From Acetobacter vaccinii (GTDB taxonomy: Bacteria; Pseudomonadota; Alphaproteobacteria; Acetobacterales; Acetobacteraceae): a stretch of 64,000 nucleotides of DNA. The notes beneath the pieces were generated by a model that was not told where the DNA came from, ran no database searches, and worked only from the letters and a program-made list of their open reading frames with translations. Shown in pieces: positions 50,967-61,187 of the stretch (positions are counted from its first letter, which is position 1; every line of letters starts with the position of its first letter). The stretch lies in NCBI RefSeq assembly GCF_008365315.1, contig NZ_CP043506.1, forward strand, positions 1,966,001-2,030,000, given 5' to 3'. The position numbers and the translations under genes were made by a program.

Positions 50967-52208
50967 TTACAGCGCGCCACCCTTGCGACCGATCTGCGCG
51001 CCCAGCCGCAGACGCAGGGCGTTGAGCTTGATAAAGCCCTGAGCGTCTTCCTGATTATATGCGCCTTCGTCATCTTCAAATGTGACAACGCGCGTATCGT
51101 ACAGGCTGTTGGCGCTCTCACGGCCAACGCAGATCACATTGCCCTTGTACAGCTTCAGCCGCACACGCCCCGTTACGGACTGCTGGGAGGCATCAATCAG
51201 TGCCTGCAACATCCGGCGCTCGGGCGAGAACCACAGGCCGTTGTACAGGATGGAGGCGTAACGCGGCATCAGGCTGTCCTTGAGGTGCATGGCCTCACGG
51301 TCCAGAGTGATGGATTCAATGCTGCGATGGGCCGCCAGCAGGATGGTGCCGCCGGGTGTTTCGTAAATCCCGCGCGACTTCATGCCCACAAAACGGTTTT
51401 CCACCAAGTCCAGACGGCCAATACCGTTGGCCTTGCCCAGCTCGTTCAGACGGGTCAGCAGGGTCGCGGGGGAGAGCGCCTCACCATTGATGGCCACCGG
51501 GTCACCGCTGACAAAGTCAATGCTGATTTCCGTAGCCTTGTCCGGTGCAGCTTCGGGGGAAATGGTGCGCTGGAACACAATTTCCTCAGGCGGCAGGGCC
51601 GGGTCTTCAAGCATTTTGCCTTCGGAGGACGAGTGCAGCAGGTTGGCATCGACCGAGAAGGGCGCTTCACCGCGCTTGTCCTTGGCGATGGGGATCTGGT
51701 TTTCCTCAGCAAAGGACAGCAGGCGGGTGCGTGATGTCAGGTCCCATTCGCGCCAGGGGGCAATCACGGTAATGTCGGGCTTGAGGGCATAGTATGCCAG
51801 CTCAAAGCGCACCTGGTCATTGCCTTTGCCGGTGGCGCCATGGGCGACGGCATCGGCGCCGACGGCTTCGGCAATTTCAATCTGGCGCTGGGCAATTAGC
51901 GGCCGGGCAATGGATGTGCCCAGCAGATACTGGCCTTCATACAGCGTATTGGCGCGGAACATCGGGAAGACAAAGTCTTTCACGAAGGTTTCGCGCAGGT
52001 CCTCGACAAAGATTTCCTTGACGCCAAACAGTTCCGCCTTTTTGCGGGCGGGTTCCAGTTCTTCCCCCTGGCCCAGATCGGCCGTGAATGTCACGACCTC
52101 GCAGCCATAGGTTTTCTGGAGCCAGCGCAGGATAACGGAAGTGTCCAGCCCGCCGGAATAGGCGAGCACAACCTTCTTGACGTCTTTCTTGGCGGAAGTC
52201 GCGGCCAT
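50967..52208 (-). CDS. argG: argininosuccinate synthase
   Basis: Joins citrulline and aspartate with ATP in arginine synthesis. The 413-residue protein begins at ATG 52208 ([30 protein letters not shown]), with the PP-motif AYSGGLDTS and later [16 protein letters not shown], [14 protein letters not shown] and [14 protein letters not shown] stretches, all typical of ArgG. GGAG lies about 10 bp upstream. The open frame to 52448 overlaps rlmN and is not family-like. Confidence 0.97.
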   Translation of the reverse strand: MAATSAKKDVKKVVLAYSGGLDTSVILRWLQKTYGCEVVTFTADLGQGEELEPARKKAELFGVKEIFVEDLRETFVKDFVFPMFRANTLYEGQYLLGTSIARPLIAQRQIEIAEAVGADAVAHGATGKGNDQVRFELAYYALKPDITVIAPWREWDLTSRTRLLSFAEENQIPIAKDKRGEAPFSVDANLLHSSSEGKMLEDPALPPEEIVFQRTISPEAAPDKATEISIDFVSGDPVAINGEALSPATLLTRLNELGKANGIGRLDLVENRFVGMKSRGIYETPGGTILLAAHRSIESITLDREAMHLKDSLMPRYASILYNGLWFSPERRMLQALIDASQQSVTGRVRLKLYKGNVICVGRESANSLYDTRVVTFEDDEGAYNQEDAQGFIKLNALRLRLGAQIGRKGGAL

Positions 52209-52317
52209 GCGGAAGATCTCCTGATCACGCTCAAAAAATGCTGGTTTCTCTCCTAACATCCCATGGCGCGCGGAGCCAGAGCGCAATCCACCCAAAGGGA
52301 TGAATTGCCGGGCAAAT

Positions 52318-53538
52318 TCAGTCTTGTGGGGCTGAGGCGCGTGTGCGCTCGCTGGCGGTTTTAAGCTGCCCGCAGGCTGCCAGAATGTCGCGCCCGCGCG
52401 GGGTGCGGATGGGGGAGGCAAAACCCGCGGCCATGACAATGTCGGCAAAGCGGTTCTGCTGTTCCCGCGTGGAGGGCTTGTAGGCGCTGCCGGGCCACGG
52501 GTTGAAGGGAATCAGGTTGACCTTTGCAGGAATACCCGAAATCAGCCGCACCAGTTCGCGCGCATCGGCCTCGCTGTCGTTGACCCCGCGCAGCATGATG
52601 TATTCAAACGTAATGCGGCGGGCGTTGCTGGCGGCTGGGTAACGGCGGCAGGCGGCCAGAACTTCCTCAATCGGGTATTTCCGGTTCAGGGGCACAATTT
52701 CATCACGCAGGTCGTTGCGCACGGCATGGAGAGAGACCGCAAGGTTGATCCCAAGCTCATCCCCACAGCGGTCCATCAGCGGCACAACACCAGAGGTGGA
52801 CAGCGTGATCCGGCGGCGTGAAAGACCAATGCCTTCCCCGTCCATGATGATCTTCATGGCCTTGGCGATGTTTTCGTAATTATACAGCGGCTCGCCCATG
52901 CCCATCAGCACGATGGTGGACAGCAGGCGGGGCGTTTCCCCCTTGGGGCTGGGCCATTCAGCATAGGAATCGCGCGCGGCCATGAACTGGCCGACAATTT
53001 CCGCAGCACCCAGGTTGCGGACAAGCTTTTGCGTGCCTGTATGGCAGAAGGTGCAGGACAGTGTGCACCCGACCTGGGAGGAAATGCAGACAGCGCCCCT
53101 GTCTTCCCGCCTGTCCGGGATGTAGACGGTCTCTGCCTCCTGCCCGTCACGGAAGCGGAAGAGGAACTTCCGGGTCTCATCATTGGAGGTCTGGACTGCT
53201 GAAGCCTCAGGCCGCCCGATAATAAAGCGTTCGGCCAGTTTTTCCTGCAAGGGGCGGGCAATGCTGCTCATGCGGGAAAAATCGGTTACGCCCTGATGGT
53301 AGATCCAGTGCCAGAGCTGCTTGGTGCGGAAAGGCTTTTCCCCGATTTCCAGCAGAATATCCGTAATTTCTTCCCGCGTCAGGCCAACAAGGTCCCGCCG
53401 TCCATCGGGCAGAACAGCAGAAGGCGGGCTGAAAAGCGCTGCTTTGGCCAGAATACGCTCTCTTTCCTCGGCGTTCAGCGCTGCAACAGCAGGGGCATCG
53501 GCGGGAGAGACAGGCGGTAAAGATACGGAAGACGACAT
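52318..53538 (-). CDS. rlmN: 23S rRNA/tRNA adenine C2-methyltransferase
   Basis: A radical SAM enzyme methylating A2503 of 23S rRNA and A37 of some tRNAs. The 406-residue protein has the CxxxCxxC cluster motif CTLSCTFC (about 158-165), [12 protein letters not shown] and the catalytic-cysteine region near [11 protein letters not shown] long hydrophilic N-terminus is normal. Chosen ATG is 53538; an upstream in-frame Met exists at 53550. Confidence 0.96.
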   Translation of the reverse strand: MSSSVSLPPVSPADAPAVAALNAEERERILAKAALFSPPSAVLPDGRRDLVGLTREEITDILLEIGEKPFRTKQLWHWIYHQGVTDFSRMSSIARPLQEKLAERFIIGRPEASAVQTSNDETRKFLFRFRDGQEAETVYIPDRREDRGAVCISSQVGCTLSCTFCHTGTQKLVRNLGAAEIVGQFMAARDSYAEWPSPKGETPRLLSTIVLMGMGEPLYNYENIAKAMKIIMDGEGIGLSRRRITLSTSGVVPLMDRCGDELGINLAVSLHAVRNDLRDEIVPLNRKYPIEEVLAACRRYPAASNARRITFEYIMLRGVNDSEADARELVRLISGIPAKVNLIPFNPWPGSAYKPSTREQQNRFADIVMAAGFASPIRTPRGRDILAACGQLKTASERTRASAPQD

Positions 53539-53585
53539 GACAGACTGCACTATGACGGGGAGGAGGAGCGTGTCTATAACAACAA

Positions 53586-53611
53586 AAGAGGCTGGCAGAT
53601 ACCAGCCTCTT
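53586..53611 (-). terminator. intrinsic terminator of the 53.6-54.2 kb gene
   Basis: On the minus strand AGAGGCTGG / CCAGCCTCT stem, 6-base loop, then TTTTGTTGTT. It separates the exported protein gene from rlmN. Confidence 0.85.
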
Positions 53612-53647
53612 GTTTCTCGTTCCTCTTTTTAACCCGACTGTGCCCCG

Positions 53648-54238
53648 TTAAGGGGTGGCTGGGTGGTCTTTCAGGGCCGTGCGCAGCCAAGGCTGCATAT
53701 GCACCTTGGCGATGTCGATATTGTCCAGAATCATGCCAATGGTCTGGGCGGAATACGCATCAGGTTTGGTATCGGGGGAAATGGGGAAGGCCGGGCGCGC
53801 AATGTCGAGTGTCATGGCCGGGCCTGTCTCAGCCGGTGTTTCGACTGTGGCGGTTACCGGAGTGTACCCGTCGGAGCTGATATCGGCCACAACATGCAGG
53901 GTTTCACTGGCGGGGTGCTGGCCAAAATACAGATAGGCATAGGTGGCAGCTGCGGACAGCACATCTTTCAGTGTTAGCCTGTAGGGGTTTTCGGCGCCTG
54001 CCTTGCGGGCGTGCAGCACGGCGGGGTCTGCCTGAATGGTCAGGGTGCTGGTCTGGACATTGTCCTGAAGCACCAGCCCTTCCTGCGTATAGTTACGCAG
54101 AAGGGAAAGATTGCCTGCCTGCACGGGGGCGGTGGCAGACGTTGTCAGGGCGGTGGAATGTCCCACTGGCGCGGCCTGTGCAATGCCGGTCGCGCCGGTC
54201 ATACAGGCGATACTGAGCAGGGCAGCAAGTTTGCGCAT
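53648..54238 (-). CDS. exported hypothetical protein
   Basis: A 196-residue protein with a Sec signal (LAALLSIACMTGATGIAQA, cleavage about 22). The mature part has strands (ASETLHVVADISSDGYTPVTATVETPAETGPAMTLDIARPAFPI) and a helix (DAYSAQTIGMILDNIDIAKVHMQPWL). No cysteines or membrane helices in the mature part. Not recognised. It is a single gene with its own terminator. Confidence 0.7.
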   Translation of the reverse strand: MRKLAALLSIACMTGATGIAQAAPVGHSTALTTSATAPVQAGNLSLLRNYTQEGLVLQDNVQTSTLTIQADPAVLHARKAGAENPYRLTLKDVLSAAATYAYLYFGQHPASETLHVVADISSDGYTPVTATVETPAETGPAMTLDIARPAFPISPDTKPDAYSAQTIGMILDNIDIAKVHMQPWLRTALKDHPATP

Positions 54239-54506
54239 AGTGGTGTTGCCTCCTTGATGGCGGACTAAGCCATTCGTTTCGTCTCACATAAGTGTGACAA
54301 AAAAAATGGCCGTCTGCCATGTGAAAAACGGGCATCGACCTGAAATTAAAATTTAACATTGTAGCGGGACGGCAGGCATGTCCGGCACGGCTGTGACGCA
54401 CTCTGTAGTATGGCTGGAGGGCAGGGTGCCCTCGCTTACCACTCTGGTGAACAGCCCCTCAGACAGAAAAATGCAGGTGCCTGATCGGGTTGGCTAAAAT
54501 CTGATT

Positions 54507-55262
54507 TCAGGTCTCAGCCGTCATCGGAGTGCGCCGTGCTGCAATCAGGAATTCCCTGTTACCTTCCGGCCCGGTAATGGGACTGGCCTCGATGCCCAGT
54601 ACCTGCCAGCCGGGCAGGGCGCTCCACCATTCATGGATGGTGGCACATACGCTTTCATGCACGGCTGGATCGCGCACGACTCCTTTGGCACCAATCTGAG
54701 CCCGACCGGCTTCAAACTGAGGTTTTATCAGTGCCACCGCCCAGGCATCGTCCGCCGCCAGAGCCAGGGCCGCAGGCAGAACGGTTTTCAGACTGATAAA
54801 GCTGGCATCGCAGACAATAATATCCGGTGCTGTGGGAATAAGGGATGCATCCAGATAGCGGGCATTGCACTTTTCCAGCACGGTTACGCGCGGGTCTGAG
54901 CGCAATTTCCATGCCAGTTGCCCGTGCCCGACATCCACGGCGTAAACAGAGCGCGCCCCATTGGTCAGCAGGACATCGGTAAAGCCGCCAGTGGAAGCCC
55001 CAACGTCCAAGCCAACCCTATCCTGGGCAGACAGGCCAAAGTATTCCAGCGCATGGGCCAGTTTGCAGCCACCTCTGGAAACCCAAGGGTGATCCTGCCC
55101 CCGCAACTCCAGCGGAGCCTCTTCTGCCAACTGGTCGCCTGCTTTGGCAATGCGTTTTTCGCCTGAAAACACAAGCCCTGCCATAATCAGGGCCTGTGCT
55201 TTGCTGCGGCTTTCTACAAGACCACGATCAACCAGCATCTGGTCCGCGCGCTGTCGGGCCAT
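54507..55262 (-). CDS. TlyA-type rRNA methyltransferase
   Basis: A 251-residue protein: S4 RNA-binding domain (about 1-60: RADQMLVDRGLVESRSKAQALIMAGLVF) plus a FtsJ-like SAM domain (VGLDVGASTGGFTDVLLTNGARSVYAVDVGHGQLAW; PDIIVCDASFISLKTVLPAALAL; LIKPQFEAGR). TlyA proteins 2'-O-methylate ribosomal RNA cytidines. It ends 3 bp before dxs starts on the same strand's order (dxs lies upstream), so co-transcribed. Confidence 0.93.
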   Translation of the reverse strand: MARQRADQMLVDRGLVESRSKAQALIMAGLVFSGEKRIAKAGDQLAEEAPLELRGQDHPWVSRGGCKLAHALEYFGLSAQDRVGLDVGASTGGFTDVLLTNGARSVYAVDVGHGQLAWKLRSDPRVTVLEKCNARYLDASLIPTAPDIIVCDASFISLKTVLPAALALAADDAWAVALIKPQFEAGRAQIGAKGVVRDPAVHESVCATIHEWWSALPGWQVLGIEASPITGPEGNREFLIAARRTPMTAET

Positions 55263-55265
55263 CTG

Positions 55266-57254
55266 TTAGCCTAACTGCCCCGCGACATTGACCCCCAGGG
55301 CATTGAGAGCGGTTGCGACGATATGGCTGGCGGAGAGCCCTGCCTCGTCATACTGGGCGTTCTGCGTATTGTGGTCGATGAACCTGTCGGGCAGGGTCAT
55401 GGGGCGGAAGCGCACGCTGTCCAGCAGGCCCGTGCGGGCCAGATGGTGGCAGACGAGGGAGCTGAAGCCGCCTTCGGAGCCTTCCTCGATGGTAATCAGC
55501 ACCGCATGGTTGCGGGCCAGATTTTCGATCAGGGCCGTGTCCAGCGGCTTGGCAAAGCGGGCGTCAGCCACGGTGGGCGGCAGACCCTGTGCGGTCAGCA
55601 TGTCCGCAGCCTTCAGGCATTCAGCCAGCCTCGGGCCGAGCGACAGAATGGCAATGCCGCCTTTTTCAGCCCCGCTCTGGGCACGCATCTCGCGGATGAT
55701 CCGCCCACGCCCGATCTCCAGCACCTGCCCCTGGGCAGGCAGGTCCAGACCAAGCCCGTTGCCACGTGGGTAACGCAGGGCAATCGGCCCGTCATCAAAC
55801 TCGACGGCGGTGGCTGTCATGTGCAGCAGTTCCACCTCGTCCGACGGTGCCATGATGGTCATGCCCGGCAGGCAGCCCAGATACGCAATGTCGAACGACC
55901 CGGCATGCGTGGCCCCATCGGCCCCGACCAGACCGGCGCGGTCAATGCCAAAGCGTACCGGCAGGTTTTGGAGCACCACATCGTGCATCACCTGGTCATA
56001 GGCGCGCTGGAGGAAGGTGGAGTAAATGGCGCAGAACGGCCGTAGCCCTTCGGAGGCCATGCCTGCGGCAAAGGTGACGGCGTGCTGCTCGGCAATGCCG
56101 ACATCGAAAAAGCGGTCGGGGTAGGACTTGGCAAAGGCATCCAGCCCGGTGCCCGAGGGCATGGCGGCTGTAATGGCGGTAATGCGGTCATCCGTTGCGG
56201 CCCGGCGCACGAGCTCGCGCGAGAAGACGGAGGTATAGCTGGGCGGACCAGCGGGGCCTTTTGTCTGCTCACCCGTGACGATGTTGAACTTGGCCACCGC
56301 GTGATACTTGTCACCCGCCGTTTCCGCCGGGCGGTAGCCATGGCCTTTTTCGGTAATGACATGCAGCAGGATCGGGCCGTTGTCCGTGTCACGCAGGTTG
56401 CGCAGGATGGACACAAGCTGGGGCAGGTCGTGGCCATCCACGGGGCCGACGTAGTAAAAGCCCAGCTCTTCAAACAGGGTGCCGCCCGTAATCATGCCAC
56501 GGGCGTATTCGTCCGCCTTGCGGGCGGTGCGCTCGACCGGGGCAGGCAGCTTTTTAACCAGGCGGCCCGCCAGATCGCGCAGGCCCATGAACTGGCGCGA
56601 GGACATTAGCCGCGACAGGTATTTGGACATGGCGCCCACAGGGGGGGCGATGGACATTTCGTTGTCGTTGAGGATGACAATCAGCCGTTCGGCCCCGGGG
56701 CCGGCCACGGCGGCGTTGTTCATGGCCTCATAGGCCATCCCGGCGGAGATGGAGCCATCCCCGATCACGGCGATGACATTGCGTTCCTTGTAGGACGGGT
56801 CTTCCTCGGCGCGCAGATGGTGGGCCACAGCCATGCCCAGCCCGGCGGAAATGGAGGTGGAGGAATGGGCCGCGCCAAAGGGGTCGTAGGGGCTTTCCGA
56901 GCGGCGGGTAAAGCCTGACAGCCCGCCTGGCTGGCGCAGGGTGCGGATACGGTCGCGGCGGCCGGTCAGGATCTTGTGCGGATAGGCCTGATGGCCCACG
57001 TCCCAGATCAGCCGGTCATCGGGGGTGTCAAACACCGCGTGCAGCGCTACGGTCAGTTCAATCACGCCCAGAGAGGCCCCAAGGTGCCCGCCCGTGGTCG
57101 AAACCGCATCAATCGTCTCGGCCCGCAGTTCATCCGCAACCTGCTTCAACTGCTCAACAGACAGGTTCCGTAGGCCAACAGGCTCGCTCACCCGGTCCAG
57201 AACAGGAAAACGCCCATACGTCGGAACTGTGGACGGCGCGTTATGGTCGGCCAT
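55266..57254 (-). CDS. dxs: 1-deoxy-D-xylulose-5-phosphate synthase
   Basis: Makes DXP from pyruvate and glyceraldehyde 3-phosphate with thiamine diphosphate, the first step of the MEP isoprenoid route. The 662-residue length is standard. [15 protein letters not shown] is the thiamine-binding motif. Also seen are [31 protein letters not shown] and the transketolase-like [15 protein letters not shown]. It is 3 bp after ispA, and the isoprenoid genes are thus coupled. Confidence 0.97.
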   Translation of the reverse strand: MADHNAPSTVPTYGRFPVLDRVSEPVGLRNLSVEQLKQVADELRAETIDAVSTTGGHLGASLGVIELTVALHAVFDTPDDRLIWDVGHQAYPHKILTGRRDRIRTLRQPGGLSGFTRRSESPYDPFGAAHSSTSISAGLGMAVAHHLRAEEDPSYKERNVIAVIGDGSISAGMAYEAMNNAAVAGPGAERLIVILNDNEMSIAPPVGAMSKYLSRLMSSRQFMGLRDLAGRLVKKLPAPVERTARKADEYARGMITGGTLFEELGFYYVGPVDGHDLPQLVSILRNLRDTDNGPILLHVITEKGHGYRPAETAGDKYHAVAKFNIVTGEQTKGPAGPPSYTSVFSRELVRRAATDDRITAITAAMPSGTGLDAFAKSYPDRFFDVGIAEQHAVTFAAGMASEGLRPFCAIYSTFLQRAYDQVMHDVVLQNLPVRFGIDRAGLVGADGATHAGSFDIAYLGCLPGMTIMAPSDEVELLHMTATAVEFDDGPIALRYPRGNGLGLDLPAQGQVLEIGRGRIIREMRAQSGAEKGGIAILSLGPRLAECLKAADMLTAQGLPPTVADARFAKPLDTALIENLARNHAVLITIEEGSEGGFSSLVCHHLARTGLLDSVRFRPMTLPDRFIDHNTQNAQYDEAGLSASHIVATALNALGVNVAGQLG

Positions 57255-57257
57255 GGT

Positions 57258-58190
57258 TCAGTTCCTCCGTTCGATCACGTAGCAGGCCAGATCGCGCAGG
57301 CGGTCGGCGCGGGCACCAAAGGGTGCCAGATCGGCAATGGCTTCTTCAGTCAGGCGGGCAGCTTCGGCGCGGGCGCCATCAATACCTAGCAGGGCGACAA
57401 AGGTGGACTTGCCGGAGGCTTCATCCTTGCCTGCAGTCTTGCCCAGTTCCTCGGCGGTGGCTGTGGTGTCCAGAATGTCATCAGCAATCTGGAATGCCGC
57501 GCCAATGCGGGTGCCGTAGGAGCGCAGGCGCTGGCGCAGATCAGGGCTGGCCTGCCCCAGAATAGCACCGGCTTCAGCGGAATAGCGGATCAGGCAGCCG
57601 GTCTTGAGGGCATGCAGGTGGCGCACTTCCTCCAAAGGCAGGGCGCGGCCTTCACCATCCATGTCAATCATCTGGCCGCCGACCATGCCTGCGGCACCCG
57701 AGGCCTCGGCAAATGCGCTGATCAGGTCGATCCGCACATCGGCGCTGGCGTGGGTCGCACTTGCGGCCAGGATTTCAAACGCCTTGGTCTGTAGGGCATC
57801 GCCAGCCAGAATGGCTGTGGCCTCATCAAACTTGCGATGGGTGGACGGCTGGCCACGGCGCATGTCGTCATCATCCATGGCGGGCAGGTCATCATGCACG
57901 AGGGAGTAGGCGTGCAGCATTTCCACCGCAGCGGCCACGCGTGCGGCCTGCGCCTGCGGGATGTCGAACAGCCCTGCCGTGGTCACGGCCAGATAGCCGC
58001 GCAGGCGCTTGCCACCACCCAGCGTGGCGTAGCGCATGGCTTCCAGCAGGCGGGCGTCGCCCCCGGTCGTGGGGGGCAGCAGGGTGTCGATCGTGGTTTC
58101 GATCACACAGGCCCGATCGCTGATATCCTGACGGAGCAGGGCACCATTTTGGGTCAGGCGGGTCAGGGGGGAGAGTGTCGGGTCAGTCAT
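57258..58190 (-). CDS. ispA: farnesyl diphosphate synthase
   Basis: Condenses IPP with DMAPP and GPP to farnesyl diphosphate. The 310-residue protein contains the first Asp-rich motif DDLPAMDDDDMRRG and the second DDILDTTATAEELGKTAGKD, plus GGGKRLRGYL. It feeds hopanoid and quinone synthesis. It overlaps the xseB gene by a few bases. Confidence 0.96.
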   Translation of the reverse strand: MTDPTLSPLTRLTQNGALLRQDISDRACVIETTIDTLLPPTTGGDARLLEAMRYATLGGGKRLRGYLAVTTAGLFDIPQAQAARVAAAVEMLHAYSLVHDDLPAMDDDDMRRGQPSTHRKFDEATAILAGDALQTKAFEILAASATHASADVRIDLISAFAEASGAAGMVGGQMIDMDGEGRALPLEEVRHLHALKTGCLIRYSAEAGAILGQASPDLRQRLRSYGTRIGAAFQIADDILDTTATAEELGKTAGKDEASGKSTFVALLGIDGARAEAARLTEEAIADLAPFGARADRLRDLACYVIERRN

Positions 58191-58428
58191 TGACGTCTTG
58201 GTCCATAGGTTTCATGTCCAACGACCCGTCGGACCGTTGCACGATCGCCTGCACGCGGGCTTCTGCCTCGCTCAGTCTGGCTTCACAGTGCTGCCGCAGC
58301 GCCGCGCCGCGTTCATAGGCCGCGATGGCGTCTTCCAGTTTCATCTGGCCACCTTCGAGGCCGCGCACAATCTTCTCCAGTTCGGAGAGCGCATCCTCAA
58401 AAGACAGTTTGGTGATGTTGTCCGGCAT
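58183..58428 (-). CDS. xseB: exodeoxyribonuclease VII small subunit
   Basis: An 81-residue coiled-coil protein (LSFEDALSELEKIVRGLEGGQMKLEDAIAAYERGAALRQHCEARLSEAEARVQAI), the small partner of exonuclease VII, which degrades single-stranded DNA. ATG 58428 with AGGAA upstream is preferred; ATG 58449 is in frame. Gene order xseB-ispA-dxs is common in Proteobacteria. Confidence 0.95.
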   Translation of the reverse strand: MPDNITKLSFEDALSELEKIVRGLEGGQMKLEDAIAAYERGAALRQHCEARLSEAEARVQAIVQRSDGSLDMKPMDQDVND

Positions 58429-58521
58429 GACGCTGGCGTTCCTATCCATCGTGAAGGGGATGCCAATACCCCGAGAGAGCGGTGTCTGCCAAGTGCTGCA
58501 TCTGGCGTGGGGGAGGGAAAT

Positions 58522-58773
58522 TCAGTCTGCCTGCCCTGTGCTGGCGTCGGCCCGGCGTTTGATGGTGAAGGCGAACACCCCGGCCTGGTCCGTGCAGGCC
58601 ACAAGGGCGTGGCCTGTCTCGCGGCAGAAGACCTGGAAATCGGAGACGGAGGCTTTGTCTGTTGCCAGTACACGCAAGCGTGTGCCGGGTTCCATGCTCC
58701 GCAGCAGGCGGTTGGCTTTGAGCACGGGCAGCGGGCAGGTCAGGCCACGTGCATCCAGAACGGTTTCACTCAT
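58522..58773 (-). CDS. TusA-family sulfur-carrier protein
   Basis: An 83-residue protein. LDARGLTCPLPVLKANRLLRSMEPGTRLRVLATD contains the CPLP motif with sulfur-accepting Cys13 and fits TusA/SirA-like carriers. The C-terminus is longer and polar (RRADASTGQAD). ATG 58773 is preferred; the upstream frame extends only into intergenic sequence. A role in tRNA thiolation or sulfur trafficking is typical of the family. Confidence 0.9.
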   Translation of the reverse strand: MSETVLDARGLTCPLPVLKANRLLRSMEPGTRLRVLATDKASVSDFQVFCRETGHALVACTDQAGVFAFTIKRRADASTGQAD

Positions 58774-58870
58774 CGGGGCTCCTCGGACAACGCGAAGCGG
58801 GAACGGGTGAGGGCAGTGATAGCCCAAACCCGCCTGCTTGCCAAAGGCCGCCCGGACGGGTCAGGTGCCC

Positions 58871-59656
58871 TCAGCCCAGGCGCTGAGGGCGAAAGCCGGT
58901 TGCAACCACATAGAGCTCGGCTGAATCCTTGCGGCTTGCGGGGGGTTTGGCATGACGGACCTGTGCGAAGGCCTGCTTGAGAACATCCAGCATGGCTTTT
59001 TCAGCACCGCCCTGAAACACCTTGGCAATAAAGCCGCCGCCATCGGCCAGAATTTCACACGCGAAATGCAGGGCTTCCTCCGCCAGACCGATAATGCGGA
59101 TATGGTCGGTAGGGGCATGGCCTGTGGTGTTGGGGGCCATGTCGGATACAACAAGGTCGGCCTTGCCGCCAAGCATGGAGGTCAGGCGTTCGGCCATGCC
59201 GGGGGTGGTGAAGTCCCCTTCAATAATATCCGCGCCGGAAACGGGCTCCACGGGCAAAAGATCAACACCGACAACATGCTGTGCCCCGCGTTTGACCAGA
59301 ACCTGCGTCCAGCCCCCCGGTGCGGCCCCAAGGTCCACCACTTTCATACCGGGTTTGATCAGGTGGAAGCGGTCATCCAGTTCAATCAGCTTGAATGCCG
59401 CGCGGGACCGCCAGCCCTGCTTGTGGGCGGCCTGCACGTAAGGGTCGTTGAGCTGGCGTGCCAGCCAGCGCTGCTGTGCGGTTGTCCGCCCGCGCGCGGT
59501 GCGGAGCGAGACTGTCTGGGCGCGTATTTTCTGGGGTGCGTCCGAATCGTCCTGCCCATGCTGGGCACCAGGCGTGACGCTGCTTTTGCGCGCACGACCG
59601 GGCACCCGGAGTGTGGAGGAAGTAGATCGGGAGGAGCGTTTCTTGCCGTCGCTCAT
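58871..59656 (-). CDS. rlmE: 23S rRNA 2'-O-ribose methyltransferase
   Basis: A 261-residue FtsJ/RrmJ enzyme modifying U2552 in 23S rRNA. A basic N-terminal 60 residues (RSSRSTSSTLRVPGRARKSS) precede SAM motif VVDLGAAPGGWTQVL; LVVSDMAPNTTGH and FIAKVFQGG complete the K-D-K-E set. It overlaps the Ppx/GppA gene by 4 bp, an order seen in related bacteria. Confidence 0.95.
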   Translation of the reverse strand: MSDGKKRSSRSTSSTLRVPGRARKSSVTPGAQHGQDDSDAPQKIRAQTVSLRTARGRTTAQQRWLARQLNDPYVQAAHKQGWRSRAAFKLIELDDRFHLIKPGMKVVDLGAAPGGWTQVLVKRGAQHVVGVDLLPVEPVSGADIIEGDFTTPGMAERLTSMLGGKADLVVSDMAPNTTGHAPTDHIRIIGLAEEALHFACEILADGGGFIAKVFQGGAEKAMLDVLKQAFAQVRHAKPPASRKDSAELYVVATGFRPQRLG

Positions 59657-60774
59657 AAACCTGTAGCCTGCATGGGGGGGGTGGAAAAATGCCGCCGGGC
59701 CGCAGTTGGTCTGTAAGACCTGCGGACGGGGGCGTTGCTGCGGATCATGCGCGAAATCATGCCGTCCCGTAACCCCCTGTCGGCCACGATCACGTCTTCA
59801 ACCGGCCATACGTCATGAATGGCCTCAAAAATAGCACAGCCGGGCAACACAAACGGAGCGCGATCCGGCCCGATGCAGGGGTGCTGCTCAATGCCGGAAA
59901 GCCCCATCTGACGGAGCTTGCGTACAGCCAGACGCGCACTGGCGGCGGGCAGCAGGGTGCCATCCACGGCTGTGCGGGCATAGCGGGGGAGGTTGAGGAT
60001 CAGGCTGGCCAGTGTGGTTACTGTACCACTGGTGCCGATCATGCGTGTCTGTTTGCGCCGGATTTCCGAGCCAATCCGGTGTACATTTTCAAAATCCTGC
60101 AAAAAGGAGCGGGTATAGTCCACCATGTCCCGGTAGGCGGTGTCTGTCAGGGCCGAGACAGGGCCAAACTGCTCCCACAGCGTGATCACGCCAATCGGCA
60201 GGCTGAGGTAGCCGATCAGGGATTCCGTCTGGCGGTTGGCTTCCGTGCGGACCCAGGCGATTTCGGTTGAGCCGCCACCGATATCAAACAGAAGAGCCCG
60301 GTTGCGTGGCTGGCCAAAGCGCCTGTCGTGCAGCAGGGCGGAGCAGCTTTCTACCGCCAGTGATGCTTCTTCCCGACCGGAAATAATGTCGATGGCAACA
60401 CCGGTCTCATTCTGCACCTGTCGCAAAAAGGCGCGCCCGTTCGTGGCCCGGCGGCAGGCCTCGGTCGCAATGGCGCGAATTTCACGTATGGGCCTGCGAC
60501 CCAGGCGCTCGGCGCAGGAGTGCAGGGCGGACATGGTCCGGTCCATGGCCGCGGCACTGAGGACACCTGTATGATGTAGCCCTTCACCCAGCCGGACCAT
60601 GCGGCTGTAGCTGTCAACCACACGAAAGCCGTCCGATGTCTGGGCGGCAATCATCAGGCGGCAGTTGTTGGTGCCCAGGTCCAGAGCGGCAAAAAATGCA
60701 TCATCATCCCCACCAGAAGGGGAGGAAAAGCGGAGCCTGCCCGGTAGGCCGGGCCAGGGGGAAGCATGGTCCAT
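59653..60774 (-). CDS. Ppx/GppA exopolyphosphatase family protein
   Basis: A 373-residue protein. The actin-like fold shows AALDLGTNNCRLMIA, EGLHHTGVLSAAAMDRTMSAL, REEASLAVES and LLFDIGGGSTEIAWV. It would cut terminal phosphates of polyphosphate or pppGpp. ATG 60774 follows AAGGACC. It co-transcribes with rlmE and may balance the PPK2 seen at 2.7 kb. Confidence 0.93.
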   Translation of the reverse strand: MDHASPWPGLPGRLRFSSPSGGDDDAFFAALDLGTNNCRLMIAAQTSDGFRVVDSYSRMVRLGEGLHHTGVLSAAAMDRTMSALHSCAERLGRRPIREIRAIATEACRRATNGRAFLRQVQNETGVAIDIISGREEASLAVESCSALLHDRRFGQPRNRALLFDIGGGSTEIAWVRTEANRQTESLIGYLSLPIGVITLWEQFGPVSALTDTAYRDMVDYTRSFLQDFENVHRIGSEIRRKQTRMIGTSGTVTTLASLILNLPRYARTAVDGTLLPAASARLAVRKLRQMGLSGIEQHPCIGPDRAPFVLPGCAIFEAIHDVWPVEDVIVADRGLRDGMISRMIRSNAPVRRSYRPTAARRHFSTPPMQATGL

Positions 60775-60963
60775 CTGTCCGGTCCTTGGAATGAGGGTTG
60801 ATACTGTCTGTCTATACTGAGTGTGCATCCCCTTGGGGACAAGACAAATATGTCATGAGTGTAAAATTCTTTCGAAAGGGGGTTGCAGCCTGTGGGCGGG
60901 AGTGATAGTTAACCGCCACCGGCACGGAACAAGGCTGAAACGCTTTGTAAAGTGAAGCCATGC

Positions 60964-61037
60964 TGGGGGATAGTTTAGCGGTAGAACTACCGGCTCTGAC
61001 CCGGTCAGCCCTGGTTCGAATCCAGGTCCCCCAGCCA
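60964..61037 (+). tRNA. tRNA-Gln(CTG)
   Basis: A 74-nt tRNA. Acceptor TGGGGGA/TCCCCCA, anticodon loop CTCTGAC giving CTG, T-loop GGTTCGAATCC and encoded CCA. Lies in a 400-bp gap between divergent chromosomal genes. Confidence 0.93.
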
Positions 61038-61187
61038 AAATTTCCTTCAAAATATCTTATCCTACCGCAAAGCCTCACAGATATCATCTGTTTGGGCTGG
61101 TATGAGCATTTGCGGTGCCGCCTGTTTTACTCAGCGGGCCAGTGTAGGCATTGTATTGCGCTACACCGTTACCCCTGCTGGCTTCTG